DNA from: Paenibacillus oralis
Lineage (GTDB): Bacteria > Bacillota > Bacilli > Paenibacillales > Paenibacillaceae
Reading direction: 5' to 3'
Length of the DNA: 64,000 bases
Assembly (NCBI RefSeq): GCF_003863965.1
Contig: NZ_RRCN01000001.1
Location: 2,366,527-2,430,526, forward strand
Part shown: positions 9,735 through 17,169 of the stretch, piece by piece
Position numbering within the stretch: the first letter of the stretch is position 1
How the letters are laid out: the number at the start of each line of letters is the position of its first letter
The notes under the pieces: generated by a model
The model's database searches: none
Seen by the model: the letters and a program-made list of their open reading frames with translations, nothing else
What the model was told of the DNA's origin: nothing
Position numbers and translations under genes: made by a program

Positions 9735-10754
9735 ATGAAGCCGCAAACCGCGCTACCGCCAGAGCACCCTGCGCTACCGCCAGAGCAACCCGCGACACTA
9801 CCAGAGCACTCCGCGCTACCGCCAAAACAAACCCCGCACCGGACGGCAAACCGGACGCTGTCAAGCATCTGGCAAATGAAAGCGCTCTATATGATGCTCC
9901 TGCCCTGCCTTGTGTGGTATTTCATTTTCAAGTATTTGCCCATGTACGGCATTATCATTTCATTTAAAGACTACAACTTCGCCGAAGGCATCCTGCACAG
10001 TCCGTGGGCTGATCCCTGGTATAAGCATTTCCGGCAGTTTTTCGAGTCGCCTTATTTCACCCAACTATTGACGAACACGCTGCTCATCAGCCTGTATAAG
10101 CTGTTGTTTGGCGTCGTCCCCTCCATCGCGCTGGCGATTCTGCTGCATGAGTGCCGCATCGGCTGGCTAAAAAGATGGGTGCAGACGCTGAGCTATATGC
10201 CGCATTTTTTGTCCTGGATCATCGTTTACGGCATATCCGTCGCGTTTCTTTCGGAGACGACGGGGTTGTTCAACCGCTGGATCACGGAGGCGGGGGGCGG
10301 TTCGGTTCCGTTTTTGAATTCCACGGAGTGGTTCCGGAGCGTACTGGTTTCGACCGAAATCTGGAAGGATCTCGGCTGGGGGGCGATTATTTATCTGGCC
10401 GCGATCAGCTCGATCGACCCGACGTTGTATGAAGCCGCCCGGGTGGATGGGGCTGGCCGGCTCAGGATGATTTGGCACGTGACCCTGCCGGGTATCCGCA
10501 ACGTCATTATTTTGCTGCTGATTCTGAAGATAGGAAGCATTATGGACGCCGGGTTCGAGCAAATTTTCGTGTTCTACAATCCGCGCGTCTACGAGGTGGG
10601 CGACATTATCGATACGTGGGTATACCGCACAGGCCTGGAGCAAATGAGCTTTAGCCTGGCGACGACGGTTGGTTTGTTTAAATCCGTGATCGGCATCGTG
10701 CTGATTACCGGCGCGAACAAGCTGGCGAAAAGATGGGGGGGAAGCATATGGTGA
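9735..10754 (+). CDS. Carbohydrate ABC transporter permease, LplB-like
   Basis: A 339-aa integral membrane permease with the binding-protein-dependent transport signature and an EAA loop (EAARVDGAGRLRMIWHVTLP) that docks to the ATPase. The conserved LLPCLVWYFIFKYLPMYGIIISFKDY start matches LplB/YteP-type permeases. An unusual N-terminal extension of about 40 residues is Pro-rich and semi-repetitive (units like ALPPEHP, ALPPEQP, ALPPKQT). The start ATG follows AGAGAGGTTGAAGCC. It overlaps the next permease gene by 7 nt, so the two are translated together. No ATPase gene is nearby; such importers commonly share an MsmX/MsmK-type ATPase encoded elsewhere. Confidence 0.92.
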   Translation: MKPQTALPPEHPALPPEQPATLPEHSALPPKQTPHRTANRTLSSIWQMKALYMMLLPCLVWYFIFKYLPMYGIIISFKDYNFAEGILHSPWADPWYKHFRQFFESPYFTQLLTNTLLISLYKLLFGVVPSIALAILLHECRIGWLKRWVQTLSYMPHFLSWIIVYGISVAFLSETTGLFNRWITEAGGGSVPFLNSTEWFRSVLVSTEIWKDLGWGAIIYLAAISSIDPTLYEAARVDGAGRLRMIWHVTLPGIRNVIILLLILKIGSIMDAGFEQIFVFYNPRVYEVGDIIDTWVYRTGLEQMSFSLATTVGLFKSVIGIVLITGANKLAKRWGGSIW

Positions 10755-11608
10755 CAGGCCGGTCCGACAAAATCTTTAATGCCGCGGTGTACCTGATTCT
10801 GGTTGCCGTTGCCGCCATCTCGCTGTTTCCCTTGCTGTACGTGGTCTCGATGTCACTGACCCCCTACAGCGAAGTGATCAAAAACGGCGGGTTCGTCGTG
10901 GTGCCGCGCAGCCTGTCGTTTGAGGCGTACAACCGGATCCTGGCCGATCCGGCGCTCGGCAAATCGATGCTGGTCACCTTGTTTGTGACAATCGTGGGGA
11001 CGGCCTTCAACCTGGCGTTAAATACGCTGGCCGCCTATCCGCTAAGCCGCAAGAACCTGAAGGGACGCACCTTTTTCCTGCTGTATATCGTGTTCACCAT
11101 GCTGTTCAGCGGGGGGCTTATCCCTACTTATCTGGTGGTGCAGTCCCTGGGCCTGCTCAACTCCGTTTGGGCCTTGATCGTCCCCGGGGCGATCGCAACG
11201 TTTAATGTTCTGGTGATGAAAAGTTTTTTTGAAAATCTCCCGGAAGAGCTGTTTGAATCGGCCCGGATCGACGGCGCCAAGGAGTTCCGGATTTTGTGGC
11301 GGATCGTGCTCCCGCTGTCCATCCCGTCCGTGATGACGGTAGGGCTGTTTTATATGGTGGGACATTGGAATTCGTTTTTCTCGGCGGTGCTGTACATTAC
11401 GGACACCGATCTTTATCCGCTGCAGGTCGTGATCCGCAACATGCTGCTATTGTCGCAGTCCAGCGAACTGCAGGCCGAGGTGACCGTACCTACAGCGGCG
11501 ATGCAGATGGCAGCGGTTATTCTGGGCAGCCTGCCGATCATTGCAGTGTATCCATTTATCCAGAAGCATTTCACGAAAGGGATGCTGCTGGGCGCGATCA
11601 AGGGATAA
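10748..11608 (+). CDS. Carbohydrate ABC transporter permease, YtcP/LplC-like
   Basis: A 286-aa inner-membrane permease, second of the pair. It starts with a membrane helix (FNAAVYLILVAVAAISLFPLL) and carries the EAA-type loop ESARIDGAKEFRILWRIVLP. The C-terminal YPFIQKHFTKGMLLGAIKG is typical of YtcP/LplC proteins. The ATG at 10748 is chosen because GGGGGGAA lies just upstream; the ATG at 10733 has no good site. It overlaps the stop of the LplB-like gene. It probably forms the heterodimeric channel with that protein for import of an oligosaccharide delivered by the downstream lipoprotein. Confidence 0.92.
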   Translation: MVTGRSDKIFNAAVYLILVAVAAISLFPLLYVVSMSLTPYSEVIKNGGFVVVPRSLSFEAYNRILADPALGKSMLVTLFVTIVGTAFNLALNTLAAYPLSRKNLKGRTFFLLYIVFTMLFSGGLIPTYLVVQSLGLLNSVWALIVPGAIATFNVLVMKSFFENLPEELFESARIDGAKEFRILWRIVLPLSIPSVMTVGLFYMVGHWNSFFSAVLYITDTDLYPLQVVIRNMLLLSQSSELQAEVTVPTAAMQMAAVILGSLPIIAVYPFIQKHFTKGMLLGAIKG

Positions 11609-11668
11609 CTTTGGCAGCCGCCCGGCTTGACCAAATATATTTCATTTCATCGGAAAGAAGGGGACAAG

Positions 11669-13219
11669 ATGAAGTCAGCAAAAAGAATCGGGTTTGGTGC
11701 GTTGGCGGCGCTGCTGCTGGCCGGAATGCTCGCGGGCTGCGGCGGCGGAGACGGCGGCAATCCCGCGTTGGGGGCAAACGGTCCTCAGGGCGCAAAGGAA
11801 GGTAACGGAGCCGGGTCGCCGGTGAAGCTTGAGGTGGCGCAAATCAGTTGGGGCACGACGCCGCCGGCGGACGATTTTATTAAAAAAGCGCTGAACGAGG
11901 AGTTGAACGCTTCGCTGGAAATGACGCTGGTCGGCGATCAAGGGGACTACGAGAACCAGATTAACGTCCGCGCCGCTTCCAACAACTTGCCGGACCTGTT
12001 TATGGTTACCGGGAAACCGCAGTTACAGAAGCTGGTTGAATCGGGTTCGCTGCTCGATCTGTCCGAGTATCTGGACAAAATGCCGGAATATAAGAACTTT
12101 ACCGGGGAGGATGTCCTCAAAAAGGGAAGCATCGGCGGGAAGCAATACGCCTTGCCGAAGGCGGGGCAAGCGTTGTCCTACACGTATTGGATCCGCAAGG
12201 ATTGGCTGGACCGCCTGAATTTGTCTATGCCAACGACGGTGGACGAACTGTTTGATGTGGCAAAAGCGTTTACCGAGCAGGACCCGGACGGCAACGGCAA
12301 ACCGGATACGTTTGGCCTGAGCGGAACGAATTTTGACGCCTTCGAGCCGATCTTCGGCGCCTACGGCATTACGAATATTATGGATACCTCGCAATTTTAT
12401 GTCCGCGACGGAAAAGTGGCCAATACGTTCTATCAGCCGGAGATGAAGGAAGCGCTGACGACGATCAAGCGTTTCCTTGACGCGGGCGTCGTCGATCCGG
12501 AAGTGGTGAACAACAAAGGCACGATGGCGAAGGACAAAGCGTTCCAAGGAAAGGTCGGCATCATTCACACGGAATGGGCGCAGGTGATGAAACCGGCCGA
12601 TGTCGAGGCGTGGAAAGGCGCCAATCCGGACGCGGAATGGATTCAACTGCCGCCGCCGGTAGGGCCGGACGGGCAGAAATTCGGCAAATCGATCAACATC
12701 GGCGCTTCCGGCGGGCTCTGGGTGGTGCCGAAACGGCTCGAAAACGAACCGGAGAAATTAAGCAAGGTGCTGGAGCTGTTTAATTATACGTCAACGCCGG
12801 AAGGTAACCGCCTCGTGCAGTTCGGGATTGAAAACACCCATTATACGCTGGACGGCGACAAGGTGACGATTACGGACAAGGGCCGCGAGGAGGCTTCCTT
12901 TACCTGGCTGTACCAGTTTTCCGGCCGTCCGGAAACGGAATACCTGAAAACGAAATTCGCCGATCTTGTCGAATATATCGATTTCGAGGCCTCCATCCCG
13001 CGGATCGAAACGCTGGACGGCTTCGTGCAGAGCCCGGCGGGATACAATCCGGCCGACGCCAACCGCTTTATCGAGGAAGAGATGATCAAGTTCGTTTACG
13101 GCAAAAACAAACTCGAGGATTACGACAAATTCCTGCAGACCTTGGAAAAAACGTTCAACTACAAAACGTACGTCGATTCCGCCATCGAACAATTGAACGG
13201 ACTTGGTTACGGTCAATAA
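11669..13219 (+). CDS. Extracellular solute-binding lipoprotein, LplA-like
   Basis: A 516-aa lipoprotein with a basic N-terminus, a hydrophobic core and lipobox LAGC (Cys24). The mature region has the SBP family 1 features of LplA/YtcQ proteins: WGTTPPADDFIKKALNEELN near the start, RKDWLDRLNLSMPTTVDELF, and a C-terminal QNP-like end. A calcium-binding-like DPDGNGKPDTFGLSG loop is visible around residue 205. The ATG at 11669 follows AAGGGGACAAG and gives a proper signal peptide. It is the last gene of the kinase-regulator-permease cluster and is followed by a strong terminator. It should capture the sugar ligand outside the cell; the ligand is unknown. Confidence 0.92.
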   Translation: MKSAKRIGFGALAALLLAGMLAGCGGGDGGNPALGANGPQGAKEGNGAGSPVKLEVAQISWGTTPPADDFIKKALNEELNASLEMTLVGDQGDYENQINVRAASNNLPDLFMVTGKPQLQKLVESGSLLDLSEYLDKMPEYKNFTGEDVLKKGSIGGKQYALPKAGQALSYTYWIRKDWLDRLNLSMPTTVDELFDVAKAFTEQDPDGNGKPDTFGLSGTNFDAFEPIFGAYGITNIMDTSQFYVRDGKVANTFYQPEMKEALTTIKRFLDAGVVDPEVVNNKGTMAKDKAFQGKVGIIHTEWAQVMKPADVEAWKGANPDAEWIQLPPPVGPDGQKFGKSINIGASGGLWVVPKRLENEPEKLSKVLELFNYTSTPEGNRLVQFGIENTHYTLDGDKVTITDKGREEASFTWLYQFSGRPETEYLKTKFADLVEYIDFEASIPRIETLDGFVQSPAGYNPADANRFIEEEMIKFVYGKNKLEDYDKFLQTLEKTFNYKTYVDSAIEQLNGLGYGQ

Positions 13220-13240
13220 CCGTTTACAGGCCACAACATC

Positions 13241-13290
13241 AGAGGTTATCCCAAAAAGTCGGCAATCCGACCTAAGGGATGGCCTCTTTT
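13241..13290 (+). terminator. Rho-independent terminator of ABC importer operon
   Basis: A 12-bp stem AGAGGTTATCCC / GGGATGGCCTCT (two G-U pairs) encloses a second small hairpin GTCGG-CAAT-CCGAC and is followed by TTTT. It lies 22 nt after the solute-binding lipoprotein stop. Confidence 0.9.
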
Positions 13291-13335
13291 GTATAATAGA
13301 AAAATAAGCTTGTAATTAACAGCGGAGGGAAGCGG

Positions 13336-14046
13336 ATGAATGAAGCGATATTGGTTATAGAAGATGAAGTGAAAATTGCGCGCCTGCTTGAAATCGAACT
13401 GGAATCCGAGGGCTACCGTGTAGGCAAGGCAAATAACGGGACCGAAGGCTTGGAAGCTTTCCGCCGCGGCCATTGGGATCTGATCCTGCTCGACATTATG
13501 CTCCCGGAGATAAGCGGCATTGAAGTTCTCCGCCGCATACGCCAGTTGGACGAACGGATCCCGGTCATTTTGCTTACGGCCAAGAGCTCGGTCGAAGACA
13601 AAGTTTCCGGCCTCGATCTCGGGGCCAACGATTACGTGACCAAGCCGTTCCGGATCGAGGAATTGCTGGCCCGAATCCGCGCCGCCTTGCGTTTGCGCAA
13701 TACGGCGGGCGTAGCCTCTCCGGCCGAAGTTTCGTCCGGAGATGCGTGGCTCGGCGCCGCCGGTTTAAGGCTGAACGAACAAACCCGGGAAGTCTTCCGG
13801 GACGGCGATCCGGTGGAATTGACGCCGCGTGAATACGACCTGCTGGTGTTTCTGCTCAAGCATCAGCGGCAGGTGCTGAGCAGGGAGCAGATTTTACAAG
13901 CGGTATGGGGATACGATCATTACGGCGATACCAATATCGTTGACGTATATATCCGGTATGTCCGCAAAAAGATCGACCGCGGCCGGGCGCAGGAACTGAT
14001 CCACACGGTCCGCGGGGTCGGATATGTCCTGAAGGAGCAGCCATGA
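13336..14046 (+). CDS. OmpR-family response regulator, YkoG-like
   Basis: A 236-aa regulator: receiver domain with phosphoacceptor Asp53 (LILLDIMLPEISG) and Lys in VTKPF, then a winged-helix OmpR DNA-binding domain (LTPREYDLLVFLLKHQRQVLS, VDVYIRYVRKKID). GGAGGGAAGCGG precedes the ATG. Its stop overlaps the kinase start by 4 nt (ATGA). Together with two PepSY genes the locus resembles ykoGHI-ykoJ of Bacillus subtilis. Candidate binding sites, TTCTCAT-type direct repeats with 11-bp periodicity, lie before both PepSY genes. A TATAAT at 13292-13297, right after the upstream terminator, may be its promoter. Confidence 0.92.
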   Translation: MNEAILVIEDEVKIARLLEIELESEGYRVGKANNGTEGLEAFRRGHWDLILLDIMLPEISGIEVLRRIRQLDERIPVILLTAKSSVEDKVSGLDLGANDYVTKPFRIEELLARIRAALRLRNTAGVASPAEVSSGDAWLGAAGLRLNEQTREVFRDGDPVELTPREYDLLVFLLKHQRQVLSREQILQAVWGYDHYGDTNIVDVYIRYVRKKIDRGRAQELIHTVRGVGYVLKEQP

Positions 14047-15410
14047 AGCTGAGAAGCAAAATTTATTTATATTCCTCCGCTCTGTTCGCCGTGCTGCTGA
14101 TCGCGGTGAATCTGTCGGTGTATATTTTGTTCGAGCGTATGTCGGTCGGCAATGAAATCAAGCGGGTCGAAGCGGAAGCGGAGGCGATCGTCAAAGGCGT
14201 GCGGCAATCGGCGGGTTTGATTCCGCCGGACGATCTTCTGCGGGCGTACGCTCCGCTGAACGGAATGCTGAGGATCGTAAAGAGCGACGGCACAAGCACG
14301 CCTCCGGTAACCACCTCCTCCGAGCAGCAGTTGAGCAAGCTCAAGTATGCCTTCGAGGAGGAGCGGAAGACACGGCGCATGGAAGTCGGACGGACCGGGT
14401 ATGTTTGGGTTTCGGTCCCGGTAATCTGGCCCGACGGTGAAGTTGTCAACGTTCAGGTTATGGAATCGATTGCCGACACGGAGGGCCGTCTTGCGGTGCT
14501 GCGCACGGTGCTCGTCGCGGTAACCCTCATCGCGTTAATCCCTGCTGTGGTGTCCAGCCGGATTTTGGCGAACCGGATGATGACGCCGGTCTCCTCGATG
14601 ATCGGAACGATGAAGGAGATTATGCGCAGCGGCCGGTTCAAGCGGCTGAGCCAGAGCGGTTCGTCCAGAGACGAGCTGAAGGAGATGGAAGAGACATTTA
14701 ACGGGATGATCGGCATGCTGGAAGCCAACTTTGAGCGCCAGGAGCGCTTCGTATCCGACGCTTCCCATGAACTGAAGACGCCGCTGACGATCATCGAGAG
14801 CTATGCGAGCCTGCTGCAGCGGCGCGGCCGGGAGCGCCCGGAAATCTTTGACGAGGCGGTCGAAGCCATTTTGTCCGAATCGCTCCGCATGCGCGAAATG
14901 ACGGAACAGCTGCTGATGCTGGCCAGGGGGCCCGAGCACTGGCAAATGAAAGTGAAGCGCGTTGATCTGGCCGGGGTGGCGGAAGAATCGGTCCGTGCTT
15001 TTCGCAATGCCTATAAGCGGGATGTAACATTATTCGCGGAAGGATCTATTTGGCAAAATACGGATGCGGGCATGCTAAAACAGCTGTTGTTCATTTTGCT
15101 CGACAATGCGCGCAAATACAGTGAAACCGGCATTGCCGTGCGCGTTGGGGCGGACGAGCGGGAGGGGTGGATCACGGTGGAGGACCGGGGGATCGGAATC
15201 CCCCGGGAGGAGCTGAACAAAGTATTCGACCGCTTCTATCGGCTGGACCCGGCAAGAACGAGGGGGGCCGGAGAGGGCGGTTTTGGACTGGGGCTGGCGC
15301 TGGCCAAGGAGATCGCCGGGGCCCTCGGAGTGCGGATTAAGCTGGACAGCCAAGTAGGGCAAGGGACAACCGCCTCCCTGATTTTTCGCAAGGAGCAGGC
15401 CGGTGAATAG
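14043..15410 (+). CDS. Sensor histidine kinase, YkoH-like
   Basis: A 455-aa membrane kinase. The first membrane helix (IYLYSSALFAVLLIAVNLSVYILF) and a second (TVLVAVTLIALIPAVVSS) flank a sensor loop of about 110 residues. A HAMP domain, a HisKA domain with His242 in SDASHELKTPLTIIES, and a HATPase with DNARKYSE, DRGIGIP and GFGLGLALAKEI follow, all consistent with an active kinase. It is translationally coupled to the OmpR-type regulator by a 4-nt overlap. The PepSY proteins encoded next may be targets or may modulate its signal at the membrane. The stimulus is unknown. Confidence 0.92.
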   Translation: MKLRSKIYLYSSALFAVLLIAVNLSVYILFERMSVGNEIKRVEAEAEAIVKGVRQSAGLIPPDDLLRAYAPLNGMLRIVKSDGTSTPPVTTSSEQQLSKLKYAFEEERKTRRMEVGRTGYVWVSVPVIWPDGEVVNVQVMESIADTEGRLAVLRTVLVAVTLIALIPAVVSSRILANRMMTPVSSMIGTMKEIMRSGRFKRLSQSGSSRDELKEMEETFNGMIGMLEANFERQERFVSDASHELKTPLTIIESYASLLQRRGRERPEIFDEAVEAILSESLRMREMTEQLLMLARGPEHWQMKVKRVDLAGVAEESVRAFRNAYKRDVTLFAEGSIWQNTDAGMLKQLLFILLDNARKYSETGIAVRVGADEREGWITVEDRGIGIPREELNKVFDRFYRLDPARTRGAGEGGFGLGLALAKEIAGALGVRIKLDSQVGQGTTASLIFRKEQAGE

Positions 15411-15428
15411 TTCTCATGGATTTCTCAT
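15411..15428 (+). promoter_or_regulatory. Candidate response-regulator boxes upstream of first PepSY gene
   Basis: Two exact TTCTCAT heptamers start at 15411 and 15422, exactly 11 bp apart, just after the kinase stop codon. Tandem half-sites spaced by one helical turn are the usual pattern for OmpR-family regulators. The same motif recurs before the second PepSY gene. Confidence 0.5.
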
Positions 15429-15458
15429 TTTCACCGGATATACTGGGGGGAGCTGGCA

Positions 15459-15482
15459 ATGATGAAAGGTGATGGGAGATGA
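15459..15482 (+). CDS. Possible 7-codon leader peptide of PepSY gene
   Basis: A tiny frame (MMKGDGR) starts after a strong GGGGGGAG site and its TGA overlaps the ATG of the PepSY gene (ATGA). The frame differs from that of the PepSY gene, so it is not an N-terminal extension. It could couple translation, or it could be chance. Confidence 0.3.
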   Translation: MMKGDGR

Positions 15483-16222
15483 GGCTGCGGTTTGGGCTGA
15501 GATTTTGGATGGCGGGGATCGTTGTGCTTGCGGCTGCTGCCGTGCTGGTCATGTTCTGGCAGCCCTGGAGGAGCGGTGAAGCGGCGTTGACCGCGCAGGA
15601 TGCCGAACAAGCCGTGCTGAAGCAATATCCCGGCAAAATCGAACAATCCGTTCTTGAGGACGGTCAATACAAATTGCGGCTCCGCTCTGAGTCAGGATTG
15701 TATCAGGTTGCCGTCGACGCCGGGTCAGGCAAAGTGAATTCGATCGAGCGGATCGAAGCGGCAGCGGATACGGAGCAGAAAACGCTGCTGAGCCGGGAAC
15801 AGGTTAAAGCGGATTTGCAATCGCGCATCGACGGGGAAATCGCCAAGCTGGAGCTTGTTGAACTGGAGGGCAAGCAAGCCTATCAGGCGGTAATTGTCCA
15901 GCAGAACGGCACCAGCCGGGAAATGACGCTTGACCCTTATACGGGGGAAACGCTGGTTTCCCGCACGATTTCTTCTCCGGGGCGGGAAGAGGGCGCAAAA
16001 AGCCGGCTGCTGACGGAAGACGAAGCCGCAAAGCTTGCCCTTGCCGAGATTCCCGGAGAAGTCGACGATGTGGAGCTGCGCGGCGCGGACGGCAGCACGC
16101 CTTATTATTTGGTGGAGATCGACCTGGCGGACGGCCGGGAGGCGACGGTGGAGGTCCAGGCGATCTCCGGGGCGATCCGGACGGTAACCTGGGATGAGGA
16201 TGAACCCGATTCAGATGATTGA
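15479..16222 (+). CDS. Membrane-anchored PepSY-domain protein, YkoI-like
   Basis: A 247-aa protein with one N-terminal membrane helix (MAGIVVLAAAAVLVMFW) and an extracytoplasmic part holding repeated PepSY-type modules. These show the usual pattern of an AxxAVLKQYPGKI helix followed by a YKLRLRSESGLYQVAVDAGSGKV strand pair, with a third one near the end (AKLALAEIPGEVDDVELR then YYLVEIDLADG). PepSY domains are thought to inhibit or protect against peptidases, or to act in signalling. The gene follows the YkoGH-like two-component pair with TTCTCAT boxes in the gap, so it is probably its target. Exact role unknown. Confidence 0.82.
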   Translation: MRLRFGLRFWMAGIVVLAAAAVLVMFWQPWRSGEAALTAQDAEQAVLKQYPGKIEQSVLEDGQYKLRLRSESGLYQVAVDAGSGKVNSIERIEAAADTEQKTLLSREQVKADLQSRIDGEIAKLELVELEGKQAYQAVIVQQNGTSREMTLDPYTGETLVSRTISSPGREEGAKSRLLTEDEAAKLALAEIPGEVDDVELRGADGSTPYYLVEIDLADGREATVEVQAISGAIRTVTWDEDEPDSDD

Positions 16223-16245
16223 TGGACGCAAAGCTTCACTTCATT

Positions 16246-16285
16246 TTCTCAGCAAATTCTAATGTTTCTCTTTCCGGCTTCTCAT
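16246..16285 (+). promoter_or_regulatory. Candidate response-regulator boxes upstream of second PepSY gene
   Basis: Heptamers TTCTCAG, TTCTAAT, CTCTTTC and TTCTCAT start at 16246, 16257, 16268 and 16279, an exact 11-bp period. They match the TTCTCAT boxes before the first PepSY gene. This suggests that the OmpR-type regulator encoded upstream controls both genes. Confidence 0.55.
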
Positions 16286-16349
16286 TTGGGAAGGGTAATC
16301 TAATTGGGCAGGCACAAAGCGAAAGCGAAATATTAAAGGAGGCATTTTT

Positions 16350-16985
16350 ATGATGATGAAGCGAAAAATGTGGGTTGGTGCCATGTCCGCGGCGCTGCTG
16401 CTGGGGGCGACTACGGCTCTTGCGAGCGCGGGGGCAGCGGGCCAAAGCACAGGAAATACCGGAACCGGGGCAACCGCAAAAACGGCGGCTCAGTCGGGAA
16501 AAAGTTCCTACATCACCATTGAGCAGGCGAAAGCCGCGGCATTAAAAGCCGAGGCCGGGCGTGTCGAGGATGTGGAATTGAAGCGCAAATCGGGCAAAGT
16601 ATTCTATGATATCGAAATCGAGCAGGCAAACGGTGATGTGGACGTACAAGTTGACGCCGTAACGGGGAAGGTTTTGGCGGTCAAGGATAGAGAACATGAC
16701 GACGATGATGACGATGACCGTGATGACCGTGACGACCGTGACTACATTGCGGGATCGAATAAAGGGTTGCCCGGCGGGGCGAAAATCACCGCCGATCAAG
16801 CTTCCGAAATCGCGGTCAAGCAAGTAAGCGGGGCTACGGTCACCAAAGTTGAGCTTGATTACGACGACGGGCGGTACGTTTACGAAGTCGAGCTGAAGAC
16901 CGCGCAAGGCGAAGCCGATGTGGACATCGATGCTGTCACGGGCAAAGTGTATTCCGTGGACGAGGATTTTGAGGACTGGGATTAA
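16350..16985 (+). CDS. Secreted PepSY-domain protein, YkoJ-like
   Basis: A 211-aa exported protein. The N-terminal 30 or so residues form a signal peptide (MWVGAMSAALLLGATTALASA). Two PepSY modules follow (ITIEQAKAAALKAEAGRVEDV with VFYDIEIEQANGDVDVQVDA, then ITADQASEIAVKQVSGATV with YVYEVELKTAQGEADVDIDA). They are joined by a very acidic linker of alternating Asp and Asp-Arg (about residues 114-130), which might bind divalent cations. A strong AAAGGAGG site precedes the ATG. Four 11-bp-spaced TTCTCAT-like boxes lie upstream, so it is likely controlled by the neighbouring two-component system. Confidence 0.85.
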   Translation: MMMKRKMWVGAMSAALLLGATTALASAGAAGQSTGNTGTGATAKTAAQSGKSSYITIEQAKAAALKAEAGRVEDVELKRKSGKVFYDIEIEQANGDVDVQVDAVTGKVLAVKDREHDDDDDDDRDDRDDRDYIAGSNKGLPGGAKITADQASEIAVKQVSGATVTKVELDYDDGRYVYEVELKTAQGEADVDIDAVTGKVYSVDEDFEDWD

Positions 16986-17013
16986 TCGTTTTTAGTCAGT
17001 GATTTGTGCCGAA

Positions 17014-17053
17014 AGGGCAGCGCGTCAGCAATGGATGCCGCTGCTCTTTTTTT
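17014..17053 (+). terminator. Terminator after second PepSY gene
   Basis: The stem GGGCAGCG / CGCTGCTC (one G-U pair) with a loop of about 17 nt is followed by a run of seven T. It ends the PepSY transcript. Confidence 0.8.
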
Positions 17054-17169
17054 CGCCCCACATATCAAATGTTCCGGTTATTTTATCTGCAATAATGCTA
17101 TGGAAATTTCAAAAGGAATCGGTTACGGTATAACTAACTGGATAAAAATACAAGTGGGGAGAGAAGGCA

